From positions 1 through 53,897 of the forward strand of contig NZ_JAIQZN010000046.1 in assembly GCF_023333585.1 (NCBI RefSeq): a stretch of 53,897 nt of DNA. Reading direction: 5' to 3'. The notes below the pieces were generated by a model. The model was not told where the DNA came from. It made no database searches and worked only from the letters and a program-made list of their open reading frames with translations. This DNA is from Argonema antarcticum A004/B2. Its GTDB lineage: Bacteria > Cyanobacteriota > Cyanobacteriia > Cyanobacteriales > Aerosakkonemataceae. This document shows positions 16,257-24,538 of this stretch, in pieces (the first letter of the stretch is position 1; each line of letters begins with the position of its first letter). Both the position numbers and the translations under genes were made by a program.

Positions 16257-18692
16257 CTACAACCAATTACCCACTAAAATGTATGCCGCCCAATGTGCTG
16301 GTGCTTCAGATCCGTAGTCAGGATTGGTCAAAAGTTCCATTTGTGCAAGACGCAAAGCTTCTGCTTTGTTAGGCACTTTCGGATCTTTTAAATAGTTATA
16401 GAATCGTTCCATTAAGTATGCGCTAGACCGATCGTTTAAAAACCATAGAGATGCGATCGTGCTACGCGCCCCAGAACGCACTGCTACTCCCGCTAATCCT
16501 AAAGCAGACCTTTCATCTTCCGTCGCTGTTTGACAAGCACTCAAAACCAGTAATTCGATCGGTTCAGTTCTGTTTCGACTTTGTGCGATGAATATATCGC
16601 TCAACTCTCTGACGTTGATAGCCGTATCATACGCACGAATAAAAGTTTCTTCTGGTTGGGAACTGAATTTGCCGTGAGTTGCTAAGTGAACTACCGAAAA
16701 AGGGCGCGAGTTGAGCAAGTTTTTAAAGTCATCTCTTTTAAACTTTTCATCCCGCATTTCCCTGGTAGAAACTAAATTTTTGATCGCATTCAATTCAAAT
16801 CCAACATATTCCAATTTATCCAATCCAGGCAATTTTTTAGTAATTCCGGCACTTAAAACTTCTAGACGTTCCTGGCTGGTAATATTTTGAGAACTTTTCA
16901 ATTCTAACCCCAAATTCAATGCTACAGCATATTTTTCAATCAAATATTGGTTGCTCTCTCTGTCATAAAGAACTGCCATCGGTATCTGCCGCAATCTACC
17001 ATCTTGCACGAAAACCAACGTTTTTGGTTTATTTGAATCCAAGGCTATTCTTAACTCTTTTTCAGCAGGTTTAATTAACCAATTGTATAAATCTTTGGCT
17101 AAAGGTAGATATTCTTGCATTGCAGGATAAGGCTTTTGGATTTCTCGTCTTAGTTCGTCTATCGTTGCTTCGACTTTGGTTTCGTTTACATTTTGTTCAT
17201 AATATAGCAATTCTTTTCCTGGCAATTTGACAATAACTGCTAATCGCTTCGGTAAAATAATTGGATAAATAATTGCTGCATTATTGTCTTGTGCAACTTT
17301 GTCCAATTCTACTGATGTTGGATTTTGTAATGTACACCCCAGGAAACTTTCCAATTCAGCTACTTGTAGATTCGCCACCAACTGACGAGCTTTATTGAGA
17401 TTTTCTTGAATAGGTTGAGTTCCTGATGATGGCAACAATAACTCAACTAATTGCCGATAGAGTGGTTCGACACTTTTGCGAAACGAAAATTCAATATCTG
17501 TATTGATAGCTGATAAATCCTGACGAACAAGTTTTAGATACTCGATCGCTGCATTATAATCCGCGATCGCAAACTTTACATCCTTTTGCGTCTTGATATT
17601 TAGTCTTCCCAATTGCCATTTTAAGCGATAAGTAATATCATTCAATCCCTGAGTTCGACCAATAACAAGTCCTTTTTCTGTAAGTTCTATAGCATAAGGT
17701 AACTGCTGGGTAATTTCGTAAAGTTCGCCTAAATTTCCCAGCGCATAAGATTGCGATCGCACATCTTTTAATCTTTCGCCTTGTTGCGCCGCCATCGCCA
17801 ATAACTGTCCGATATATTCCCACTCCGGTGACTTATTTGCTAATGTCTTTGTCTCTGCCTCATTTACGCAAAGATTGACGATCGGAGGTAGCGGAAACAA
17901 AAGCCGCGATCGCTCTTCTTTCCCCATTTTTTGCAATTTCAGGCAAGTTAAACTCTCAGCCAAATATATACGAGCGTAAACCGTCTCCAAATTAGCAGGT
18001 AATTTTTCAACTTGCTCCTTAATTTCTAGCCACAAATCATCTAGATTAGACACCGGATAATTTTCGATCGCAAGGCTGAACTTATTCAGCTTTGCTCGCA
18101 GATCGATCGAATCCGAACTAGATGTAGCAATTGCCAAATCGTAATGTTCTAAAGCTTCTTTATAGTAATTGCCAATCTTTTCGGTTTCCTGAAAATTTTG
18201 CGCTCTTTTTCCCAAAGCGCGTTTAGTATTGCCCAAACTAAAATGAGACGCACCGATTTCTTGATTAAGCGATAAAGAATTAGAGATTTCCAAACTTTGC
18301 TCCAGCACCTTCTCCGAAGTTTTGAGAGCGCCTACCATTCGCAGTATATCGCCCAAATTCCTCAATCCGATCGCCCTGTGTGGAGTAGCTGGTAAAATAG
18401 GGAAAATTTCTTTCACCCGCTCGGACATTCCATCGCGAATTAAATTTTTACATTCGATATCGGAACGTTCCAAAGCTTGCAACAACGAAGTGCAAGCGCG
18501 GCGATAAAAACCGTCTGCTTGCAAATCTCTGGCTTCTTCGATCGAATTGCGGCTAATCTTTTCTCGATGGTTTAATTGATTAATATAAGGTACTTTTGCA
18601 AAAATAGGCTCCGCGACGATACACAACAATGCTGTCACCAAAACCAGCAAAATCCTTTGAATAGTTTTCTGTAGAAATATTCCCAACTTCAT
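16257..18692 (-). CDS. Exported TPR-CHAT domain protein
   Basis: The product has about 811 residues from the ATG at 18692, which overlaps the upstream stop (ATGA) and is directly followed by a signal-peptide-like stretch (ILLVLVTALLCIVAEPIFA). A start 18 nt earlier is open but less likely. Residues about 40-400 are helical TPR-type repeats. The C-terminal third is a CHAT domain with His673 (HLATHGKF) and Cys720 (LSACQTATEDE) intact, followed by the GLAGVAVRSGARS helix and the terminal HWAAYILVGNWL. Unlike the CHAT-CHASE2 protein, this caspase-like domain is probably in the periplasm. It is the second gene after the TpsA-like gene and might process or regulate that surface protein; this is inference. 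Confidence 0.88.
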   Translation of the reverse strand: MKLGIFLQKTIQRILLVLVTALLCIVAEPIFAKVPYINQLNHREKISRNSIEEARDLQADGFYRRACTSLLQALERSDIECKNLIRDGMSERVKEIFPILPATPHRAIGLRNLGDILRMVGALKTSEKVLEQSLEISNSLSLNQEIGASHFSLGNTKRALGKRAQNFQETEKIGNYYKEALEHYDLAIATSSSDSIDLRAKLNKFSLAIENYPVSNLDDLWLEIKEQVEKLPANLETVYARIYLAESLTCLKLQKMGKEERSRLLFPLPPIVNLCVNEAETKTLANKSPEWEYIGQLLAMAAQQGERLKDVRSQSYALGNLGELYEITQQLPYAIELTEKGLVIGRTQGLNDITYRLKWQLGRLNIKTQKDVKFAIADYNAAIEYLKLVRQDLSAINTDIEFSFRKSVEPLYRQLVELLLPSSGTQPIQENLNKARQLVANLQVAELESFLGCTLQNPTSVELDKVAQDNNAAIIYPIILPKRLAVIVKLPGKELLYYEQNVNETKVEATIDELRREIQKPYPAMQEYLPLAKDLYNWLIKPAEKELRIALDSNKPKTLVFVQDGRLRQIPMAVLYDRESNQYLIEKYAVALNLGLELKSSQNITSQERLEVLSAGITKKLPGLDKLEYVGFELNAIKNLVSTREMRDEKFKRDDFKNLLNSRPFSVVHLATHGKFSSQPEETFIRAYDTAINVRELSDIFIAQSRNRTEPIELLVLSACQTATEDERSALGLAGVAVRSGARSTIASLWFLNDRSSAYLMERFYNYLKDPKVPNKAEALRLAQMELLTNPDYGSEAPAHWAAYILVGNWL

Positions 18693-21571
18693 CGCACACC
18701 TGCACCACAAACTGCTGAATGAAAAACCCTGTTACCCATAATAAAAGGTACTTTATCTGTGAGAATAATCTCGCCATTCTCGCCAACAATCCACCCTTGA
18801 GCTTCTACAATCTGTTGAGGTGCAGAATTATCTGAAGTTGTGCGATCGCTCGCCACACCGAGATTAAGCGCTTCTCTAGGATTCGGCGGTAAACCACCCC
18901 GTCCGACATTAGTAAATTCCAAGTTTTCTCCAACTAAAGAACAAAGGTTAGCTGTAGCTTGCGGGGGAGCAAAATTTTGTGCCAGTTCGACGAGTCCTCG
19001 AGCGGGGTCAACATCTGGTGTTTGAATATTAACAACGCCGCTGAGGGAAGGATCGCGACGCGAAATGGCAGTGATATCGTTAGTAGATAATTCGTTAGGA
19101 TCGAAATCTCTAATATTGCGATCGCCCAAAATATTTGCTAGTTCTTCTCTTGTTGAAGCGACTAACCCAAATATTCCTTGAGTTTGAATATCGATAACGC
19201 CGCCGCTATCAAAACCATCAGCAGAAATATCGCTATTTTCTAACCCGACAATTGTATCTGTTCTAATCGTAATATTACCGCCATCTCCCTGCAAATCTCC
19301 CTCTCCAGCACTGGTAGATATGCGGCTATTTCGCAATTGGATATCTTCAGAAATTAAGCGGATATTTCCACCTTGACCTAATTCTGTTGCAGCTGCGATC
19401 GCGCTATCATTAAAAAGAACAATTCGATCGGCTTGCACATTCAAATTACCCGCCGAACCTCCACCTGATTTGGCATTTAGTGCTACCGTTGCACCATCGC
19501 TTACCGTTAATTCTCCTGCATTAATCGTCACGCTTCCCGCATTTCCCGTTCCTTGCGTTATCGCAGTAATCCGACTGGGTAATCGCCTATCCTCTCTAAC
19601 CGCAGGTGAAGAGTTGGCATCTTCAGCAGCGATTGTAGTAGATGAAAGTCCGATTAATTCAACAGCATCTCCTGTATTTATCGTAATAGAACCCCCTTTT
19701 CCGTCCAGTTGAGTATCTGCTGATATCGCTCCTCCTTCTCGAATAGTTAACCGTCCTGTCGAAACTATTAAATCACCAGCATCTCCCGAACTTTGAGACT
19801 GAGTAAACAAGCCACTAGGATCGCTATTTCTAGTACCAATTATTTCTATAAATTCTCTGGCATTTATAGTTAAAGTTCCTCCTTTTCCTTCACCAACTGT
19901 CAAAGCTGTGATTTGTCCGCCGTTTTTCAGGGTAATGCGATCGACATTAGCAATTACATTTCCACCAGGCTCTTTGCTACCAGTAGAAGCTGATATTCGT
20001 CCCCCATCTCGCACAGCCAAATTTCCTGTTTCTACAGTTAAAATTGATTCGGCTCCTGTGGCTTCTCCCTCCACTTGAGAAACTATAGAACTGGGAGAAA
20101 ATTTAGGCGGAAAATTTGGAAAAATGTAATCTATTCCTCCACTCACTTCTACCGATTCAGAAGCTCTAACAGTTAAATTACCTGCTTTTCCACCAGAGAA
20201 AGCACCAGCAGAAACCTCTGCGCCATCGCGAATAATTAACTGCTTAGTAGTAATATTTAAATCGCCAGCATCTCCCAAACTATCTGATTGACTAAACAAA
20301 CCACTAGCAAACTGTCCATCGCTTGTTCTACCACTTAACGTGACTGAATCGGAAGCGGTTACTGTCAAAGTTCCACCCTTTCCGGTGGGAAAAAACCAAG
20401 TTCCATCCTGTTTAGGGTAAGAAAACGTACCAGTTGATACTTGAGAGCCATTTTCGATTGTTAACTCTCTAGTTGTAATTGTTAAATTTCCAGCCGCACC
20501 AGCATCTATTGTTTGGGTAAATAATCCACCAACCAGAACAAAGTCAGGAGAATCGATTAAAGCCCCACTTACTTTGATGGTATCGGCAGTTATGGTTAAA
20601 GTACCCCCCGTTTCAATTCCTGCATTACCCGTTGTAATTCCCGAATTATTGAGGATTAAGCTACGGCTTCGTATCTGGATATCGCCACTTTTCCCCTCGT
20701 TAACAGGACGAAATTCAGGAGGAGATTCGGACGTTGGAGGAAATAAAATATAGCCGCTTGCATCCACTACGGCTTGTTCGGACATATAAATGTCCTGAAA
20801 GTTTTGGACACCTTCGTATCCCACTATCCAACCATTATCGATCGCACTTAGGCTGACCGTACTTAAACCAGCCACACTTCCCAGTTCAATTCTTCCTCCC
20901 AAAGCAGTCAAATTTCCCCCCTCAAGAAGAATATCACCGCCAATAAGTGCCAAACTTTTACCATCTGGGACTTGCAAACCAGTAATAAAAGCACTGATGC
21001 TGTTAGGCAATCCATTTACATTCGCTTGAGATTTGTTAACAATTTGGCCTGGGTTTCCATTAAATTGCAAACCAATGGGTACATTAATGTTTAGTAAAGG
21101 TGGTGCTTGGGGATTGATAGCGCTGAACTGACTGCCATCTTTAAAAATGATGCTATTTGCTGTACTCGCTAAAAACGATCCACCAATATTGAGTGACGCA
21201 TTCCGACCGAAAATAATTCCGTTAGGATTGATTAGAAATAAATTGGCAGTACCGTTAGCCTTTATTAATCCATCAATGTCGGATAGAGAACCACCCGTAA
21301 CTCGATTGAAAATATTTTGAATTGTTGTGGCATTGTCGAAGTGGGCTGTCGTATTAGTTGGTAAAGAAAATTCTTGAAAACTGTGGAATAAATTGCTGCC
21401 TATTTGGGTTCCTTTGTCGATAACAAAGGTGTTTCCTTGAATGTTGACCGTGGAATTAACAGGCAAAGTGGCATCGGGAACGATTTGCGCCGCTGCTAAA
21501 GAAGGGAACCCGAAAAGGTAAAGTAGTATACAGATATTTTTACCTTTTTTGCTTTGCTTGCTCTCAGTCAT
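18689..21571 (-). CDS. TpsA-like filamentous haemagglutinin family protein
   Basis: The product has 960 residues. A signal peptide (ICILLYLFGFPSLAAAQ) is followed by the N-terminal TPS secretion domain of the filamentous haemagglutinin family, with the NPNGIIFG motif and the NxxxTxxxxNIF-type repeat (residues about 30-180). The remainder consists of beta-helix repeats with many GGxLTI/GxLNV strands (for example GGTLTITA, AGDLNITT). Such proteins are exported by a two-partner system through an outer-membrane FhaC/ShlB-type pore. No TpsB gene is in the window, so the partner must be elsewhere or shared. It is transcribed ahead of the TPR-CHAT gene with a 4-bp overlap. The role is probably a surface-bound or released adhesin-like protein. 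Confidence 0.9.
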   Translation of the reverse strand: MTESKQSKKGKNICILLYLFGFPSLAAAQIVPDATLPVNSTVNIQGNTFVIDKGTQIGSNLFHSFQEFSLPTNTTAHFDNATTIQNIFNRVTGGSLSDIDGLIKANGTANLFLINPNGIIFGRNASLNIGGSFLASTANSIIFKDGSQFSAINPQAPPLLNINVPIGLQFNGNPGQIVNKSQANVNGLPNSISAFITGLQVPDGKSLALIGGDILLEGGNLTALGGRIELGSVAGLSTVSLSAIDNGWIVGYEGVQNFQDIYMSEQAVVDASGYILFPPTSESPPEFRPVNEGKSGDIQIRSRSLILNNSGITTGNAGIETGGTLTITADTIKVSGALIDSPDFVLVGGLFTQTIDAGAAGNLTITTRELTIENGSQVSTGTFSYPKQDGTWFFPTGKGGTLTVTASDSVTLSGRTSDGQFASGLFSQSDSLGDAGDLNITTKQLIIRDGAEVSAGAFSGGKAGNLTVRASESVEVSGGIDYIFPNFPPKFSPSSIVSQVEGEATGAESILTVETGNLAVRDGGRISASTGSKEPGGNVIANVDRITLKNGGQITALTVGEGKGGTLTINAREFIEIIGTRNSDPSGLFTQSQSSGDAGDLIVSTGRLTIREGGAISADTQLDGKGGSITINTGDAVELIGLSSTTIAAEDANSSPAVREDRRLPSRITAITQGTGNAGSVTINAGELTVSDGATVALNAKSGGGSAGNLNVQADRIVLFNDSAIAAATELGQGGNIRLISEDIQLRNSRISTSAGEGDLQGDGGNITIRTDTIVGLENSDISADGFDSGGVIDIQTQGIFGLVASTREELANILGDRNIRDFDPNELSTNDITAISRRDPSLSGVVNIQTPDVDPARGLVELAQNFAPPQATANLCSLVGENLEFTNVGRGGLPPNPREALNLGVASDRTTSDNSAPQQIVEAQGWIVGENGEIILTDKVPFIMGNRVFHSAVCGAGVR

Positions 21572-21634
21572 GATACAACAGAAAATAAATGGACTGCACT
21601 TTCAACCAGTTTTGTAGGGACACGGCATAAATAA

Positions 21635-21825
21635 CCATTAGACTTCTCCAGAAATTAAAGGTGCGTCGCCTAGAACCCTTGTAGAGACGTTTCATGAAAC
21701 GTCTCTACAATGTTTTTTGGAGAGGTCTATTAGACTTCTCCATAAATTAAAGGTGCGTTACCTGGAACCATTGTAGAGACGTTGCATGCAACGTCTCTAC
21801 ATTCTTTTTTGGAGAAGTCTAATGG
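21635..21825. repeat. Two tandem palindromic units inside 16-bp terminal inverted repeats
   Basis: The segment begins CCATTAGACTTCTCCA and ends with its exact complement (21810-21825). It consists of two units of about 92 bp, each holding a perfect palindrome: 21679-21710 (centre TTTCATGAAA) and 21772-21801 (centre TTGCATGCAA). The arms GTAGAGACGT...ACGTCTCTAC are shared. No ORF is present. Confidence 0.9.
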
Positions 21826-21871
21826 AATGATACCACGTTCTACATACCTAATTCGATCGCTAGCTATTTGA

Positions 21872-22471
21872 CTAAGCTCGATCGATTTCCTGTTGAAACA
21901 CTTTCAGACCTTCCAGTTTAGAAGCCATCATTACGCAACGAGTCAGCAGGTTGATATCCAAATCTGGCAAAATTTCCGATCGCTCTATCCGATCGTATCC
22001 TGATTCCCGCAAACGGTAGAGCCTGAATAAACCATCTTCCCAAAACCAGACTTCAGGGACACCTAAAACTTTATAGCGCTCAAGAAAGCGATCGCTACCA
22101 CTGGTAAAGATCACTTCCACAACGAGGTCAGGTTTAGTCGCTGTCGAGCTACCAATGGCAAAGGATTCGTCAACTTGGGCCGAAACTTCCTGTTCTTTCT
22201 CTTGGGTAAAGCTACCTAATGGGTTGAATTCAATGTTTTTGTTTAGAAAGTATTGACAGAGTAAAAATGCAATCATCCTGCTGATTGATTCGTGGTCAGG
22301 GGAAAGTGTCAAGATTTCAACCTGTCCTTTGTAATAAGCGAGTCGGATTCCTGGTGAGTCGGCAAAGCTCTCCTGAAGTAACTTGAACTGTTGCCAACTC
22401 ATGCCAGAGTGGACTAGCCGTTGGTTTTTTGTCTTATCTAGCGCTACTGTCATAACGAAAGCGCTCAACAT
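21872..22471 (-). CDS. Uma2 family (DUF820) putative endonuclease
   Basis: The product has 199 residues. It shows the Uma2 pattern: VHSGMSWQQFKLLQE near the N-terminus, ATKPDLVVEVIFTSGSD with the conserved PD and Glu, and LGVPEVWFWEDGLFRLYRL. It differs clearly from the two Uma2 genes upstream and lacks their coiled-coil tail. It begins 7 bp after the end of the gene at 22479, so the two are probably co-transcribed. An alternative start at Met7 (22453) is possible; neither start has a clear ribosome binding site. Confidence 0.85.
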   Translation of the reverse strand: MLSAFVMTVALDKTKNQRLVHSGMSWQQFKLLQESFADSPGIRLAYYKGQVEILTLSPDHESISRMIAFLLCQYFLNKNIEFNPLGSFTQEKEQEVSAQVDESFAIGSSTATKPDLVVEVIFTSGSDRFLERYKVLGVPEVWFWEDGLFRLYRLRESGYDRIERSEILPDLDINLLTRCVMMASKLEGLKVFQQEIDRA

Positions 22472-22478
22472 TTTCTGT

Positions 22479-23147
22479 TCAATTATTAGGATCTATCCCC
22501 AATTCCCGTAGTCGCGCTTCTAGTATTTGTAGTCGCGCTTCCGCTTGTTGAGCGCGAAGGCGTTCCTGTTCTTTCTGTTGAGCCAATTCGACAGAAGTGG
22601 TGAACCGTTCACCTGATGGTGAAAAAATCTGGAGTTCATCTGCGATTTCAAACCTTATCCCCAGTCTGGGACTCACCCACCCCTCCATAACATCAATCAC
22701 TTCTAATCCTGCATCAGAACGCAACCATCCTGTCAAGTCTACTGTGTCTGGATTGTAAATGTAATATTCTTCAACGCCATAGCGGTTATAGAACTGGAGT
22801 TTTTTTGCCATCTCCTTGAGGGTATTTCCCGGAGAAAGAATCTCAAACACAACTTGGGGAGGGATGTTGTCTTCTTTCCACTGTTGGTAGGAACCGCGAT
22901 CGCCTTTCGGTCTACCAAAGACTACCATCGCATCCGGTGCTTGACGAGTTTTGTTGTCTCTGTGGACTGGATACCACAGTAAGTCGCCAGCGACAAACAC
23001 ATTTGGGTCGTTGGCAAATAAGATTTCTAAGTTTTCCTTAATCACAACGATCCATTTAAACTGTTTGGTGTTGTCTGACATGGGTTGACCGTCGCTTTCG
23101 GGATAGATGATATCTGGTTGGGTGGGAGTTGCGAGTTGTTCCAGCAT
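22479..23147 (-). CDS. Uma2 family (DUF820) protein, tandem copy A
   Basis: The product has 222 residues. Uma2 motifs are QAPDAMVVFGRPKGD (PD), PPQVVFEILSPGNTLKEM (Glu) and LQFYNRYGVEEYYIYNPD. It is nearly identical to the gene at 23380 over about the first 185 residues; the difference lies in the C-terminal coiled coil, which has fewer ERxRAE units here. The upstream flank (23148-23303) is also duplicated. The copy is therefore a recent tandem duplicate, probably transcribed with the gene at 21872. Confidence 0.88.
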   Translation of the reverse strand: MLEQLATPTQPDIIYPESDGQPMSDNTKQFKWIVVIKENLEILFANDPNVFVAGDLLWYPVHRDNKTRQAPDAMVVFGRPKGDRGSYQQWKEDNIPPQVVFEILSPGNTLKEMAKKLQFYNRYGVEEYYIYNPDTVDLTGWLRSDAGLEVIDVMEGWVSPRLGIRFEIADELQIFSPSGERFTTSVELAQQKEQERLRAQQAEARLQILEARLRELGIDPNN

Positions 23148-24246
23148 AAGGAAAACTGACCCTTGAGGATTGGCTAGTTTTATTTTAGTTTAGCGATCGC
23201 ACTTCGTAGGGGCGGTTTTAGCGATTATCCCTGTCTTGTTACCGACAAATTATCTGCCAAACCCGCCCCTACAGCTTATGTATTTGGGGTAAAATGCGAT
23301 CGCGCCTCTTTTACTTGCTAATTTTTTCCATCCATACGTCGTCGGAGCGATCGCAAATAATTAAAGTTACGTACAATTTTTAAGCATCAGGATCGATCCC
23401 CAATTCCCTCAGTCGCGCTTCTAGTATTTGTAGTCGCGCTTCTGCTTGTTCAGCACGAAGGCGTTCAGTTTCAGCACGAAGGCGTTCAGTTTCAGCACGT
23501 TGACGTTCTTGCTCTTTCAATTGAGCCAATTCTACAGAAGTCATAAACCGTTCACCTGATGGTGAAAAAATCTGGAGTTCATCTGCGATTTCAAACCTTA
23601 TCCCCAGTCTGGGACTCACCCACCCTTCCATAACATCAATCACTTCTAATCCTGCATCAGAACGCAACCATCCTGTCAAGTCTACTGTGTCTGGATTGTA
23701 AATGTAATATTCTTCAACGCCATAGCGGTTATAGAACTGGAGTTTTTTTGCCATCTCCTTGAGGGTATTTCCCGGAGAAAGAATCTCAAACACAACTTGC
23801 GGAGGGATGTTATCTTCTTTCCATTGTTGATAGGAACCCCGATCGCCTTTCGGTCTACCAAATGCAACCATAGCATCAGGAGCTTGACGAGTTTTGTTGT
23901 CTCTCTGGACTGGATACCACAGGAGGTCGCCAGCGACAAATACATTCGGGTCGTTGGCAAATAAGATTTCTAAGTTTTCCTTAATCACAACGATCCATTT
24001 AAACTGTTTGGTGTTGTCTGACATGGGTTGACCGTCGCTTTCGGGATAGATAATATCCGGTTGGGTGGGAGTTGCGAGTTGTTCCAGCATAAGGAAAACT
24101 GACCCTTGAGGATTGGCTAGTTTTATTTTAGTTTAGCGATCGCGCTTCGTAGGGGCGGTTTTAGCGATTATCCCTGTCTTGTTACCGACAAATTATCTGC
24201 CAAACCCGCCCCTACAGCTTATGTATTTGGGGCAAGGTGCGATCGC
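22495..24246. repeat. Recent tandem segmental duplication
   Basis: Two direct copies of a segment of about 0.8 kb (about 22495-23303 and 23396-24246) contain an Uma2 gene plus about 155 bp of upstream DNA. The upstream part has an inner inverted-repeat segment that begins GTAGGGGCGG and ends CCCGCCCCTAC. The copies differ by scattered substitutions and by insertion of extra coding units in the tail of the second gene. They are separated by about 90 bp of unduplicated sequence. Confidence 0.9.
23380..24090 (-). CDS. Uma2 family (DUF820) protein, tandem copy B
   Basis: The product has 236 residues and is a near-copy of the gene at 22479. It keeps the same Uma2 motifs with the single change VVFGRP to VAFGRP. 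The C-terminal coiled coil is longer, containing repeated ERLRAET units, which accounts for the extra 14 residues. The tail ends RLRELGIDPDA. The coiled coil may mediate oligomerisation. It probably has its own promoter in the duplicated upstream segment. Confidence 0.88.
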   Translation of the reverse strand: MLEQLATPTQPDIIYPESDGQPMSDNTKQFKWIVVIKENLEILFANDPNVFVAGDLLWYPVQRDNKTRQAPDAMVAFGRPKGDRGSYQQWKEDNIPPQVVFEILSPGNTLKEMAKKLQFYNRYGVEEYYIYNPDTVDLTGWLRSDAGLEVIDVMEGWVSPRLGIRFEIADELQIFSPSGERFMTSVELAQLKEQERQRAETERLRAETERLRAEQAEARLQILEARLRELGIDPDA

Positions 24247-24319
24247 TCTCATAAACCCGGTCTACTGAGTCTCCAAGCCCAGATTTAACAAGAGTTAGGA
24301 ACTTACGCCAGGGGTTCAA

Positions 24320-24495
24320 GAAACCCGGTTTTTCTAAAAAACCGGGTTTCTGGTCTAGTGAGTGTGGCACAGAGAAACCCGGTTTCTTAAAGAAACCGGG
24401 TTTCTGGCCTCAGAGAGTCTAAATCCTGCTAGTATTCAGTCCATTTTAATGGACTTTCGCTATTAGCCTGGGGTTTGAACCCCAGGCGGGCTAAC
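24320..24495. repeat. AAACCCGG hairpins and variable-arm hairpin repeat
   Basis: Two perfect AAACCCGG...CCGGGTTT hairpins (24320-24350 and 24374-24404) are followed by an AGTCCATTTTAATGGACT palindrome. After it comes a third copy of the GCTATTAGCC-[CTGGGGTTTGAACCCCAG]-GCGGGCTAAC unit (24459-24495). This is a non-coding repeat cluster downstream of the protease gene. It may act as its terminator region, but no T-tract supports that. Confidence 0.8.
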
Positions 24496-24538
24496 AACAC
24501 AAATGCAAGATCTCAGTCAACGCAACAAAACTAATTTC

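Noticed and set aside
18692-18710. Longer start for the TPR-CHAT gene
   Set aside because: The added residues (MWCRCA) break the signal peptide, and the ATGA overlap at 18692 is the usual coupling arrangement.
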